64,000 nt of DNA from Nonomuraea typhae (GTDB taxonomy: Bacteria > Actinomycetota > Actinomycetes > Streptosporangiales > Streptosporangiaceae), in NCBI RefSeq assembly GCF_009760925.1, contig NZ_VRLV01000009.1, positions 124,001-188,000 on the forward strand. Reading direction: 5' to 3'. Below are positions 41,214 through 50,220 of this stretch, one piece after another. The notes beneath the pieces were generated by a model, which had not been told where the DNA came from, did not search any database, and saw nothing but the letters and a program-made list of their open reading frames with translations. Within the stretch, counting starts at the first letter, position 1. Each line of letters opens with the position of its first letter. The translations under genes and the position numbers were made by a program.

Positions 41214-43373
41214 TTAAGCCTCGCTTGAACTTCTCTTAAGGAGCCACACCGCGCCCAGCGGCGGCACCCGCAACACCGCCGAGAACGGCAGCCCGTGCCA
41301 CGACTCCTCCGTCGCCTCCACCTCGCCCAGGTTGCCGACGCCGCTGCCCGCGTAGTCGTAGGCGTCGGTGTTGACGATCTCCTCCCATGCCCCGCCGTAC
41401 GGCAGGCCGAGCTGGTACTCCTCGTGCGGCGCCCCGCTGAAGTTGACCACGCACGCCAGCGCCGACCCGTCGGCCGCGTAGCGCACGAACGAGAACGTGT
41501 TGCCCGGGGCGTCGTCGGCGTCGATCCACCGGAAGCCCTCGGGCGTGCAGTCCTGCTCCCACAGCGCCGGAGTCTCCCGGTAGACGCGGTTCAGATCGCG
41601 CACCAGCCGCTGCACGCCCTGGTGCCCGTCGAACTCCAGCACCCACCAGTCGAGCCCGCGCTCCTCCGACCACTCCGAGCCCTGCCCGAACTCCCCGCCC
41701 ATGAACAGCAGTTGCTTGCCCGGATGCGCCCACATGAACGCCAGCAGTGCCCGCAACTGCGCGAAGCGCTGCCATTCGTCGCCCGGCATCTTGCCCAGCA
41801 GCGACCCCTTGCCGTGCACGACCTCGTCATGGGACAGCGGCAGCACGAAGTTCTCGCTGTAGGCGTACATGAGGGAGAAGGTCATCTGATGGTGGTGGTA
41901 CTGCCGGAAAATCGGCTCATGCCGGAGATAGGCGAGGGTGTCGTGCATCCAGCCCATGTTCCACTTGAAGCCGAACCCCAGCCCGCCCAGGTGCACCGGC
42001 CGCGAGACCCCCGGCCAGGCGGTCGACTCCTCGGCCACCGTGGAGATGCCCGGCGCCTCCCGGTAGGCGACCGCGTTCATCTCCTTCAGGAACTCCACCG
42101 CGTCGAGGTTCTCCCGCCCGCCGTACACGTTGGGCGTCCACTCGCCCTCGCGCCGGGAGTAGTCCAGGTAGAGCATCGAGGCCACCGCGTCCACGCGCAG
42201 GCCGTCGATGTGGAACTCCTTGAGCCAGTAGGTCGCGTTGGCCACCAGGAAGTTGCGCACCTCCGAGCGGCCGAAGTCGAAGACGTAGGTGCCCCAGTCG
42301 GGATGCTCGCCACGGGCCGGGTCGGCGTGCTCGTAGAGCGGGGTGCCGTCGAAGCGGGCCAGCGCCCAGTCGTCCATCGGGAAGTGCGCCGGCACCCAGT
42401 CCAGCAGCACCCCGATGCCCGCCTGGTGCAGCCGGTCCACGAGATGCCGGAAGTCGTCCGGCCGCCCGAACCGCGCCGTCGGCGCGTAGTAGGAGGTCAC
42501 CTGGTAGCCCCAGGAACCGCCGAAGGGATGCTCGGCCACCGGCATGAACTCCACGTGGGTGAAGCCCATCTCGCTGACATAGTCCGTGAGCTGCTCGGCC
42601 AGCTCCCGATACCCCAGCCCCGGCCGCCACGAGCCCAGATGCACCTCGTAGATGCTCATCGGCCGCTGCTGCGCCGGTGACTCCCGCCGGGCCGCCAGCC
42701 AGTCGTCGTCGCCCCAGGTGTAGGCCGACTGCTCCACCACCGAGGCGGTCTGCGGCGGCGTCTCGGTGCGCCTGGCCATCGGATCCGCCTTGTCGCGCCA
42801 CACCCCGTCGGCGCCCAGGATCTGGAACTTGTACCGTTCACCCGCGCCGACTCCCGGAATGAACAACTCCCAGACCCCGGACCGCCCCAGCGAGCGCATC
42901 GGATAGGCGGCGCCGTCCCAGTGGTTGAAGTCGCCGGCCACCCGGATGCCCCGCGCGTTGGGCGCCCAGACGGCGAACGCGGTCCCCTCGACGTCCTCGT
43001 GGGTCAGCACCCGCGCGCCGAGCGCCTCCCACAGCCGCTCGTGGCGGCCCTCGCCGATCAGGTGCAGGTCGATCTCGCCCAGCGTCGGCCAGTGCCGGTA
43101 CGGGTCCTTCACCTCGTACGGCACGGCCCCGCCGTACCGGATGCGCAGGGTGTACGAGGGCACCTTGTCCAGCCCGGGGAGCACGACCTCGAACACCCCG
43201 TGCGCCACGTGCGCCATGGCGTGGGCGGAGCCGTCGTCGAGGACCACCTCCACCCGCTCGGCCAGGGGCCGCAACGTGCGGAAGGCGACGCCACCACCTC
43301 CGGGATGCGCGCCCAGAATCGAATGCGGATCGTGGTGTGCCCCACCCGCGAGGCGGTCGAGCTCTGTCCTCAT
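41214..43373 (-). CDS. glgB: 1,4-alpha-glucan branching enzyme
   Basis: 719 residues from ATG 43373, placed 7 bases after GGGGAG; ATG 43379 and GTG 43388 are alternatives. N-terminal CBM48 modules precede a GH13 barrel: MGFTHVEFMPVAEHPFGGSWGYQVTSY, the nucleophile region DGLRVDAVASMLYLDYSR, acid/base VAEESTAWPGV and LSHDEVVHGKGSL. It introduces alpha-1,6 branches into glucan made by GlgE. It is the only pathway gene separated from glgE-treS-mak, by about 10 kb. A strong hairpin follows it. Confidence 0.93.
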   Translation of the reverse strand: MRTELDRLAGGAHHDPHSILGAHPGGGGVAFRTLRPLAERVEVVLDDGSAHAMAHVAHGVFEVVLPGLDKVPSYTLRIRYGGAVPYEVKDPYRHWPTLGEIDLHLIGEGRHERLWEALGARVLTHEDVEGTAFAVWAPNARGIRVAGDFNHWDGAAYPMRSLGRSGVWELFIPGVGAGERYKFQILGADGVWRDKADPMARRTETPPQTASVVEQSAYTWGDDDWLAARRESPAQQRPMSIYEVHLGSWRPGLGYRELAEQLTDYVSEMGFTHVEFMPVAEHPFGGSWGYQVTSYYAPTARFGRPDDFRHLVDRLHQAGIGVLLDWVPAHFPMDDWALARFDGTPLYEHADPARGEHPDWGTYVFDFGRSEVRNFLVANATYWLKEFHIDGLRVDAVASMLYLDYSRREGEWTPNVYGGRENLDAVEFLKEMNAVAYREAPGISTVAEESTAWPGVSRPVHLGGLGFGFKWNMGWMHDTLAYLRHEPIFRQYHHHQMTFSLMYAYSENFVLPLSHDEVVHGKGSLLGKMPGDEWQRFAQLRALLAFMWAHPGKQLLFMGGEFGQGSEWSEERGLDWWVLEFDGHQGVQRLVRDLNRVYRETPALWEQDCTPEGFRWIDADDAPGNTFSFVRYAADGSALACVVNFSGAPHEEYQLGLPYGGAWEEIVNTDAYDYAGSGVGNLGEVEATEESWHGLPFSAVLRVPPLGAVWLLKRSSSEA

Positions 43374-43447
43374 CGGCATGCTCCCCACAGTGCCCTACAT
43401 CGGCCGTCTGCCTCAGCCCCTGCCCGATTTCACCACGCCAATCACCT

Positions 43448-44599
43448 TCAGTTGGGGTTGGCCGCCGTGACATCCCGTGGAATGACCCGGAAACCCTGCC
43501 AGTGGACCGGCATCGGATCGGCGTCCTCGTCCCTGGCCACGTGGTGGAAGCCCACGTTCACCCAGACGACCGGGTCCTTCACCTGCTCGTCGCCCGCGTA
43601 CTGGTCCACCGACTGCTTGCACCCGGGCGCCACGTTGTAGGTCGCCAGCCGCTCGCAGGCGCGGTACTGCGTCACGTACAGGTCGGCCCGGGTGAACGCC
43701 TCGTCCTGCGGGCCTCGGTACTCCGAGCTGTCGGAGTTGTTGATCTCCCAGCTCACCGGGTGCCGATCGGCGTTGCGCACCTGCGGATCCACCACCCGCC
43801 ACCAGCGCATCCGCTCGTTGACCGCCTTGGTCTCACGGGTCAGCGCGGTGCGCACCAGTGAGCGCTTCTTCGTCCTGTTGCCGGCGAAGTCGTACTGTTC
43901 CACGACATCCCGGGAGGCACCCTGGATGTCGAAGTCCATCCGCCAGAACACGTTGTGGCTGTGCGACTCCTCGAAGTGCGCGTTGCCCACGCCGATCGGC
44001 CAGCCGTGCTGGGGCGCGGTCGTCACGCCCGCCAGCGAGCCCGTCGCGCCCACCCGCGGCGTGATCGAGCCGTCGTCACCGAAGACGAACTCGGCGAGGT
44101 AGGTGTACCAGCCCACCTGGTAGGCCGAGAGCACCACCAGCTCCCGCCCCTGCTTGGACCTGCGCTGCTGGGGATCGCCGAAGCCGTCCTTGAGGTAGGC
44201 GTGCCCGCGCGGCCGGGTCATCACGCAGACCACCTCCTTGCGCCGCTCGCCGTCCGGGCAGTCGGCGTCGGTCAGCGGGATCGCCGCCTCGCCCAGCGAG
44301 CCGATGTCGTGATAGCGCGGCTCGCCCGAGTCGTAGGGCACGTGAATCTGCGCCAGCGCCGCGCTCCGCAACACGCTGACCGGGGAGGAGCCCTTGGGCG
44401 TGTACGCGACCCGGTTGAGGGTCAGCCCCTCGATCGTGCGCATCTCCCAGCACAGCTGCCAGCGCGCGCCGTTGGGCAACGTCTCCTCGATCAGGTACGG
44501 CGCGCCGCAGGGCCGCTCCGCGGGAGCCGTACCGGCTGAAAGGGGTGTGACGGAACCGGCCGCGGCCACGAAGGCCGCCAGAGCGAGTTGCAGGAACAA
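43448..44599 (-). CDS. Secreted copper amine oxidase-like protein with atypical cofactor motif
   Basis: 383 residues, TTG start coupled to the previous gene, with an N-terminal signal-like stretch. Only the catalytic barrel of copper amine oxidases is present; the N-terminal N2/N3 domains are absent. The copper-ligand region HSHN (H213, H215) and the late HHVARDEDADPMPV segment, which carries the third His, are conserved. Asp98 in RYHDIGSLGE matches the catalytic base. The cofactor tyrosine aligns with Y165, but the usual N-Y-D/E is W-Y-T, so TPQ formation is doubtful. It would oxidise a primary amine if active. Confidence 0.75.
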   Translation of the reverse strand: MFLQLALAAFVAAAGSVTPLSAGTAPAERPCGAPYLIEETLPNGARWQLCWEMRTIEGLTLNRVAYTPKGSSPVSVLRSAALAQIHVPYDSGEPRYHDIGSLGEAAIPLTDADCPDGERRKEVVCVMTRPRGHAYLKDGFGDPQQRRSKQGRELVVLSAYQVGWYTYLAEFVFGDDGSITPRVGATGSLAGVTTAPQHGWPIGVGNAHFEESHSHNVFWRMDFDIQGASRDVVEQYDFAGNRTKKRSLVRTALTRETKAVNERMRWWRVVDPQVRNADRHPVSWEINNSDSSEYRGPQDEAFTRADLYVTQYRACERLATYNVAPGCKQSVDQYAGDEQVKDPVVWVNVGFHHVARDEDADPMPVHWQGFRVIPRDVTAANPN

Positions 44600-44600
44600 G

Positions 44601-45254
44601 TCACCACTCCAGGGTGTGAACCTTCTTGGCGGACAGGTCGATGACGATGCGGCTGGTGTCGAGGTGCTTGCCGTCGGGCAGCCGCACGAACAGCCGCACG
44701 CAGCGGTGGGTCGCGCACGGCCCGCCCGGCTGGGAGTAGATCAGCCCGCGCAGCCCCAGGTCGGCGACGGAGCGCAGCTCACGCCCCGCGGCCTTGGCGT
44801 ACGCGCGCCGCACGCCCTCGCCCAGCTTCGGATGGGCCAGCAGCAACTCGCCGGCGCGCGTCTCCTCGCGGCGCGAGGGCGGCGGTTGCACGCCCTTGCC
44901 CTTGGACTCCGCGGTGATCTTGTTGCCCTCGAGGTCGACCGTCCGCACGATGAGCGCGTCCTCGGCGTAGTCGTAGAGATAGACCTCCGCCTGCCGCGCC
45001 CGCGCGTCCTTGTCGTCGTCGCGCTCGACGTAGAGCAGCTCGACCCGGCCGACCTTCATGTGCTCCTGGGAGGGCGCCGTCGCGACGTCGCCGGCCCGCT
45101 TGATCTCGTCGGCCGTCAGCGGATCGCCGGGCGCGGGCTCGGCCTGGACGGCCTGCGCCGCCTGAGGAGCGTCTTCGCCGGTCAGCAGCACGGCCGCGCC
45201 TGCGGCCAGAGAGACTCCGGTGACCGCGACCGCGAGCACAACCACGCGCCGCAT
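44601..45254 (-). CDS. Exported protein of unknown function, partner of the amine oxidase-like gene
   Basis: 217 residues from ATG 45254, with an excellent AAAGGAGG site (the frame is open further upstream). The N-terminal hydrophobic stretch VVVLAVAVTGVSLAAGAAVLL is a signal peptide or anchor, followed by an Ala/Glu/Pro linker. The rest has VGRVELLYVERDDDKDARARQAEVYLYDY, VDLEGNKI and a closing IVIDLSAKKVHTLEW, which looks like a PepSY-like or tyramine-oxidase-accessory beta fold. Its stop is one base before the amine oxidase start, so the two are translated together and probably act together outside the cell. An inverted repeat directly precedes its ribosome-binding site. Confidence 0.7.
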   Translation of the reverse strand: MRRVVVLAVAVTGVSLAAGAAVLLTGEDAPQAAQAVQAEPAPGDPLTADEIKRAGDVATAPSQEHMKVGRVELLYVERDDDKDARARQAEVYLYDYAEDALIVRTVDLEGNKITAESKGKGVQPPPSRREETRAGELLLAHPKLGEGVRRAYAKAAGRELRSVADLGLRGLIYSQPGGPCATHRCVRLFVRLPDGKHLDTSRIVIDLSAKKVHTLEW

Positions 45255-45265
45255 GCCGCCTCCTT

Positions 45266-45297
45266 TACTCTTCGTTAAAGAATGCCTACGAAGAGTA
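45266..45297. promoter_or_regulatory. Inverted repeat before the amine oxidase operon
   Basis: TACTCTTCGT and ACGAAGAGTA pair perfectly (10 bp) with a 12-bp spacer. It sits directly before AAAGGAGG of the 44601-45254 gene. It may be an operator or a leader hairpin. Confidence 0.5.
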
Positions 45298-45343
45298 GTG
45301 GTTGTGGGGGTGTGGAGTCCGCGGAACCGCCGATTCCGGAAGG

Positions 45344-45374
45344 TTGACTTCAAGCATGCTTGAGCTTCTACGGT
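45344..45374 (+). promoter_or_regulatory. MerR/SoxR-type promoter with palindromic operator
   Basis: -35 TTGACT (45344-45349) and -10 TACGGT (45369-45374) are separated by 19 bp, the long spacer typical of MerR-family promoters. Within it lies the perfect palindrome TCAAGCATGCTTGA (45350-45363), close to SoxR sites (CTCAAG...CTTGAG). The start codon at 45382 is about 7 bp after the -10, so the transcript is probably leaderless. Confidence 0.6.
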
Positions 45375-45381
45375 TCCATGC

Positions 45382-46944
45382 ATGAACATGAATCGTGCCG
45401 GTCGCCGGGAATGGACAGGGCTGGCCGCCCTCATCCTGCCGACCTTGCTGATCTCGATTGATGTCTCCGTTCTGCACCTCGCCGTACCCGCGCTGACGGA
45501 GGACCTCCGGCCGACCTCTGCCCAACTGCTGTGGATCAACGACATCTACGGCTTCCTGATCGCCGGCTTCCTCATCACCATGGGCAACGTCGGCGACCGC
45601 GTCGGACGGCGCAAACTCCTGCTCATCGGCGGCGCCGCCTTCGCCGGAGCCTCCGTCCTGGCCGCCTACGCGCCCAGCGCCGAACTCCTCATCGCCGCCC
45701 GGGCCCTGCTCGGCGTCGCCGGCGCCACCCTGATGCCGTCCACGCTGTCGCTGATCCGGAATATGTTCCGGGACTCCGCCCAGCGCACCACCGCCATCAG
45801 CCTGTGGATGACCGGCTTCACCGGCGGCATGGTCGTCGGGCCGCTCGTCGGCGGAGCGCTCCTGGAGAACTTCTGGTGGGGCTCGGTCTTCCTGCTCAAC
45901 GTCCCCGTCATGGCGATCCTGCTGGTGGCCGGACCCCTGCTCCTGCCTGAGTACCGCGCCCCGGCGATCGGCCGGATCGACCCGCTCAGCGTGCTCCTGT
46001 CCGTCGCCGCCGCCCTGCTGGCCATCTACGGGGTGAAGGAGATCGCCTCGTACGGCTTCGCCTGGCCGGCCGCGGCCGCCCTCCTGGCGGGCATCGCCCT
46101 GGCCGTCGTCTTCGTCCGCAGGCAGCACCGGCTGGACGACCCGCTGCTCGACATGAGGCTGTTCGCCGAACGCCGCTTCACCGCCGCCCTCGGCATCCTC
46201 ATGCTGACCATCCTCATCGACCCGCCCTTCAGCCTGCTCATCGGCCAGCACCTCCAGCTCGTCAACGGGCTGTCACCCCTGACGGCCGGCCTGCTGATGC
46301 TGCCCGCGAGCCTCGCCGTCATCGCAGGCTTCCTGGTCTCCCCGGCGCTGGCCCGGCGGATCCGCCCCGGCTACCTGGCCGGGGCCGGGCTGGCCGTCGG
46401 CGCGGCGGGCTTCCTCCTGCTCACGCAGGTCACCACGGACAGCCACCCCGCGCTGCTGGTGGCCAGCCAGGTGCTGTTCTTCCTGGGCGCCTCGCCCATC
46501 TTCGTCCTGGGCACCGACCTGGTGGTCGGCGCCGCCCCGCCAGAACGCTCCGGCTCGGCCGCCGCCCTGTCGGAGACCGGCCAGGAATTCGGCGGCGCCC
46601 TGGGGCTGGCCGTCTTCGGCAGCGTCGCGGCCGCGGTCTACCGCGCCACCCTGGAGGTGCCCGCGGGCGCCCCGGCAGCCGTGGGTGAGGCCGCCCGCGA
46701 CACGCTGGGCGGAGCCCTGGCCGCCGCGCGCGACCTGCCTCAGGCCACCGCCGACGCGCTGTCCCTGACGGCCCGCGAAGCCTTCACCACCAGCATCAAC
46801 GTCACGGGCGCGATCGGCGCGGCCATCCTCGTGGTCACCGCCGTCCTGGCCGTCCTGTTCCTGCCCACGGCTTCGGACCCGGACCGGCCGGAAGAGGACA
46901 CGCCCCCTCAGGAAAACGCGGGCGACCTCCAGCTCCGCCCCTGA
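45382..46944 (+). CDS. DHA2-family MFS multidrug exporter
   Basis: 520 residues with about 14 membrane segments. Family motifs are LDVSVLHLAVP-like IDVSVLHLAVPAL in TM1, GNVGDRVGRRKLLLIGG (motif A) after TM2, and GATLMPSTLSLIRNMF with GFTGGMVVGPLVGGALL (motif C) in TM5. It is a proton-driven drug exporter of the EmrB/QacA/SmvA type. The promoter has a SoxR-like operator, suggesting induction by redox-active compounds. No ribosome-binding site precedes ATG 45382, consistent with a leaderless mRNA. Confidence 0.9.
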   Translation: MNMNRAGRREWTGLAALILPTLLISIDVSVLHLAVPALTEDLRPTSAQLLWINDIYGFLIAGFLITMGNVGDRVGRRKLLLIGGAAFAGASVLAAYAPSAELLIAARALLGVAGATLMPSTLSLIRNMFRDSAQRTTAISLWMTGFTGGMVVGPLVGGALLENFWWGSVFLLNVPVMAILLVAGPLLLPEYRAPAIGRIDPLSVLLSVAAALLAIYGVKEIASYGFAWPAAAALLAGIALAVVFVRRQHRLDDPLLDMRLFAERRFTAALGILMLTILIDPPFSLLIGQHLQLVNGLSPLTAGLLMLPASLAVIAGFLVSPALARRIRPGYLAGAGLAVGAAGFLLLTQVTTDSHPALLVASQVLFFLGASPIFVLGTDLVVGAAPPERSGSAAALSETGQEFGGALGLAVFGSVAAAVYRATLEVPAGAPAAVGEAARDTLGGALAAARDLPQATADALSLTAREAFTTSINVTGAIGAAILVVTAVLAVLFLPTASDPDRPEEDTPPQENAGDLQLRP

Positions 46945-47006
46945 CGGCCCGGTCGCTTCCGCTGCCCCCGGAGTGCGGTCCTTGAGGGGCGGTTCCCGGC
47001 GGGCGG

Positions 47007-50000
47007 TTACGGCGAGCGGGCCAGGTCGAGCGCGGCCGGGAGGGAGAGGGCCGCGCCGCGGGCGCGGGCGGACATGTAGGGCTGCTCGCCCAGCCCCGCC
47101 AGGACGCAGGCGGCGATGCGGTCCACGTCGCCGCGCTCACCGGGCGGCAGCGGGGCGCCGGAGCCCTCACGCAGCGCGGTGGCCTGGCCCAGGAGGGACG
47201 CGGCCTCCTCGTGACGGCCCTGGAGTGCGCGGACGCCGGCCACCCCTTCCAGCGCCAGCGCGGTGGCCCGCGGGTCGCCGACGGCACGGGCGGCGGCCAG
47301 GCCGTCCAGATGCGAGGTCAGGGCCGCGGCCGCGTAGGAGGAGGCGTTGGCGGGGTCGGCGTGCCCGCGGAGCTCGGCGATGAACCCCAGCTCGGCCAGC
47401 ATCAGCGCGGCCCCGGGCTCACCGGCCATCTCGCGTACCCAGGTCAGCCAGCGCAGCAGGAGGCGTTCGGCGTCGTCCAGGCGGCCCTGGCGGCGGGCGG
47501 ACAACGCCAGGCCGAGCTCGGCGTCCTCCTCGGCGGGCCGGTTGGCCTGCTCGACCGCGGACCGGCGGGCGCGCTCGTGGTAGTCGTCGGCCCGCGCGAA
47601 GTCGCCTTCCAGCAGGGCGATGCGGCCGAGCTTGGACAGGCTGTCGGTGACGCTGGCCCACAGGCCGAGCTCCTCGGCCACACGCAGGCTCGCACGGCGA
47701 AGCTCGGCGGCCTTGGGGTAGTCGCCGCTGATCTCGGCGAGCGTGCTGAGGTTCTCGGCGGCGCGGTTCTGCCCCCAGCGGTCGCCGACCCGCTGGAACA
47801 ACTCCAGGCTCCGCTCGCCGTTGGCCCGCAGCTCGCCCAGGTCGCCCCGCAGCAGCGCGCTCTTGCCGCGGATGCTGAGCACGGCGGCCACGCCCCAGGT
47901 GTCGCCGAGCTCCTCGAAGGCGCGCAGCGCGGGAGCGAGCAACGAGTCGCTGCACGTGGGCTCCTCGAAGCCGAACAACGCCATCCCGAGGAACCACCCG
48001 AGCCTGGCCCGCCGCGCCGGGTCGTCGATCTTGTCCAGCATGGCCGGGTCGAGCGGGGCGAGCTCGCCGGAGAGCATGGTCACGCCGGCCCACCACATCC
48101 GGGTCTCCGGATCCTCGCCCAGCGCCAGCGCGATCTCCAGTGACCGGCGCGCCTCGCCGAGCCGCCCGCGCAGCACCCAGTACCACGTCAGCGCCCGCAC
48201 CAGCCGGTGCGCCTGCGCGGCCGGCCCGTGCGCGGCGGCGGTGTCGAGCGCGGCGCGCAGATTGCCCGACTCGGCGTCCAGGATCTCGAGCCACCGTTGC
48301 TGCTCGCGCCCCCGCAGGTACGGCTCGGCCCGCTCGGCCAGCGCCACGTGGTGGTCGAGATGGCGGCGGCGCACGAGCGCGGTCTCCCCGGCCTCCTCCA
48401 GCCGCTCGGCGGCGTAGGCGGCCACCGACTCCAGCAGGCGGAAGCGGGCGCCGCCGACCACGAGCGAGCGGTCCACGAGCCGGGCGAGCAGGTCGAGCAC
48501 GTCGTGGCCGGGCTCGGCGCACATCTGCTCGGCCGCCTCCAGCGTGCACCCGTCGGCGTGTACGGCCAGCCGCCTGAGGACGAGGCGCTCCGGCTCGGTG
48601 AGCAGCTCCCAGCTCCAGTCGATCATCGCCCGGAGGGTCCGCTGCCGGGCGGGAGCATCGCGCATCCCGGAGCTGAGCAGCCGGAACCGGTCGTCCAGCC
48701 GGTCGGCCAGCTGGCGCGGGGTGAGCGCGCGGGCCCGGGCGGCGGCGAGCTCGACGGCCAGCGGGATGCCGTCGAGGCGGGCGCAGATCTCGGCCACCGC
48801 CTCGTCACCGGCCAGCCCGCCCCCGGCGCGGACGCTGAACAGCTCGATCGCGGCCTCCCTGCCCAGCGGCGGCACGCTCCACGCGGTCTCGCCGGTGACC
48901 CGGAGCGTCTCCTGGCTGGTGGCCAGCACCCGCAGCTCGGGAGCGCTCTGCAGGAGCTTGCGCACGAGCGGGGCGACCTGCTCGACGACGTGCTCGCAGT
49001 TGTCCAGCACGAGCAGGGCACGCCGACCGGCCAGCGCGGCGGCCACACGATCCGCCATGGCGTCCGGGCCGTGATCGGGCAGCCCGAGCACCTCCCCGAG
49101 AAGCTGCGCCACACCGTCGGCACAGGGCGTGGCCCAGGTGCCGGCGAAGGGGGTCGCGTCGCCTGCGCGGGAGGCGGCGGGGGTGCCGGCGAGCTGGACT
49201 GCGTCGCCTGCGCGGGCGGCGGCCGGGATGGTGGCCAGTTCGGCGAGCCAGGTGCCGTCGGGGAAGGCGGCGGCCGACGCCGACGCGGCGGCCAGGGCCA
49301 GCCGGGTCTTGCCGACGCCGCCCGGCCCGGTCAGGGTGACCAGGCGGTTGTCGGCCAGGAGCGCGCGGACCTCGCTCAGGGCGCTCTCGCGGCCGATCAG
49401 GGCGGTCACCGGCGCGGGCAGGTTGGTCTGGACGCGGGCGGGCGCCTGCAGGGCCGGGTCCTGGCGCAGGATGCGGGCGTGGAGGTCGGCCAGCTCGGGG
49501 GAGGGGTTGAGGCCGAGTTCGCCGGCCAGGCGCTCGCGCAGGTCGGCGTAGGCGGCCAGGGCGTCGCTCTGGCGCCCGGCGCGGTAGAGGGCGCGCATGT
49601 GGACGGCGCGCAGGCGCTCGCGCAAGGGGTGCTCGGCCACCAGGTCACCGACCTCGACGGGCTCGCCCAGCGCCAGCCGTGCCTCGCCGAGCTCCTCCAG
49701 CGCGGCCAGGCGCTGCTCCTCCAGTTTGGCCGCCGCCGGGCGGACCAGATCGACGTCCGACAGGCCGGCGTAGGCGGGGCCGCGCCAGAGGTCGAGCGCC
49801 TCGGTCAGCGCGGCGGCGCGGGCGCGCGGGTCGGCGGCGGGCGTGGCCAGGAGCGCCTGGAAACGCTCGGCGTCGAGCGCGTCGGCGGGCACGTCGAGCA
49901 CGTATCCGGCGGCGCGGAACCGGACCGCGTCCCGATCGGCCAGCGCGCCGCGCAGCTGGGACACCTTCACCCGCAGCGCCGCCAGGGCGTCACGCGGGGG

Positions 50001-50162
50001 AGCGCCGCCCCACAACTCCTCCACCAGCCGGTCGGCCGAGACCGGCCGCCCCCGGTGCACCAGCAGCCCGGCCAGCAGCAGCCGGACCTTCGCCTCGCGC
50101 ACCGTGACCGGCTCCCCCGAGGCCGTCCACACCGCGAGCGGCCCCAGCACGCCGAACCGCAT
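47007..50162 (-). CDS. AfsR/SARP-type transcriptional regulator (BTAD, NB-ARC, TPR)
   Basis: 1051 residues from ATG 50162, with GGGGGG upstream. An OmpR-like winged helix at ~1-90 (MRFGVLGPLAVW, LVEELWGGAPPRDALAALRVKVSQLR) and a bacterial transcriptional activation domain at ~95-240 are followed by an NB-ARC ATPase. Its Walker A TLTGPGGVGKTRLALAA is at ~280 and LVLDNCEHV follows. A TPR region fills ~550-1050. Such regulators switch on secondary-metabolite or stress genes. It diverges from the imine-reductase-like gene with only 58 bp between the starts, so that gene is the nearest candidate target. Confidence 0.9.
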   Translation of the reverse strand: MRFGVLGPLAVWTASGEPVTVREAKVRLLLAGLLVHRGRPVSADRLVEELWGGAPPRDALAALRVKVSQLRGALADRDAVRFRAAGYVLDVPADALDAERFQALLATPAADPRARAAALTEALDLWRGPAYAGLSDVDLVRPAAAKLEEQRLAALEELGEARLALGEPVEVGDLVAEHPLRERLRAVHMRALYRAGRQSDALAAYADLRERLAGELGLNPSPELADLHARILRQDPALQAPARVQTNLPAPVTALIGRESALSEVRALLADNRLVTLTGPGGVGKTRLALAAASASAAAFPDGTWLAELATIPAAARAGDAVQLAGTPAASRAGDATPFAGTWATPCADGVAQLLGEVLGLPDHGPDAMADRVAAALAGRRALLVLDNCEHVVEQVAPLVRKLLQSAPELRVLATSQETLRVTGETAWSVPPLGREAAIELFSVRAGGGLAGDEAVAEICARLDGIPLAVELAAARARALTPRQLADRLDDRFRLLSSGMRDAPARQRTLRAMIDWSWELLTEPERLVLRRLAVHADGCTLEAAEQMCAEPGHDVLDLLARLVDRSLVVGGARFRLLESVAAYAAERLEEAGETALVRRRHLDHHVALAERAEPYLRGREQQRWLEILDAESGNLRAALDTAAAHGPAAQAHRLVRALTWYWVLRGRLGEARRSLEIALALGEDPETRMWWAGVTMLSGELAPLDPAMLDKIDDPARRARLGWFLGMALFGFEEPTCSDSLLAPALRAFEELGDTWGVAAVLSIRGKSALLRGDLGELRANGERSLELFQRVGDRWGQNRAAENLSTLAEISGDYPKAAELRRASLRVAEELGLWASVTDSLSKLGRIALLEGDFARADDYHERARRSAVEQANRPAEEDAELGLALSARRQGRLDDAERLLLRWLTWVREMAGEPGAALMLAELGFIAELRGHADPANASSYAAAALTSHLDGLAAARAVGDPRATALALEGVAGVRALQGRHEEAASLLGQATALREGSGAPLPPGERGDVDRIAACVLAGLGEQPYMSARARGAALSLPAALDLARSP

Positions 50163-50220
50163 AATCCCCCCATAACTCTCTCGGAAGCCGACCATAACCC
50201 CCCACCAGCACGCTGGGGCC

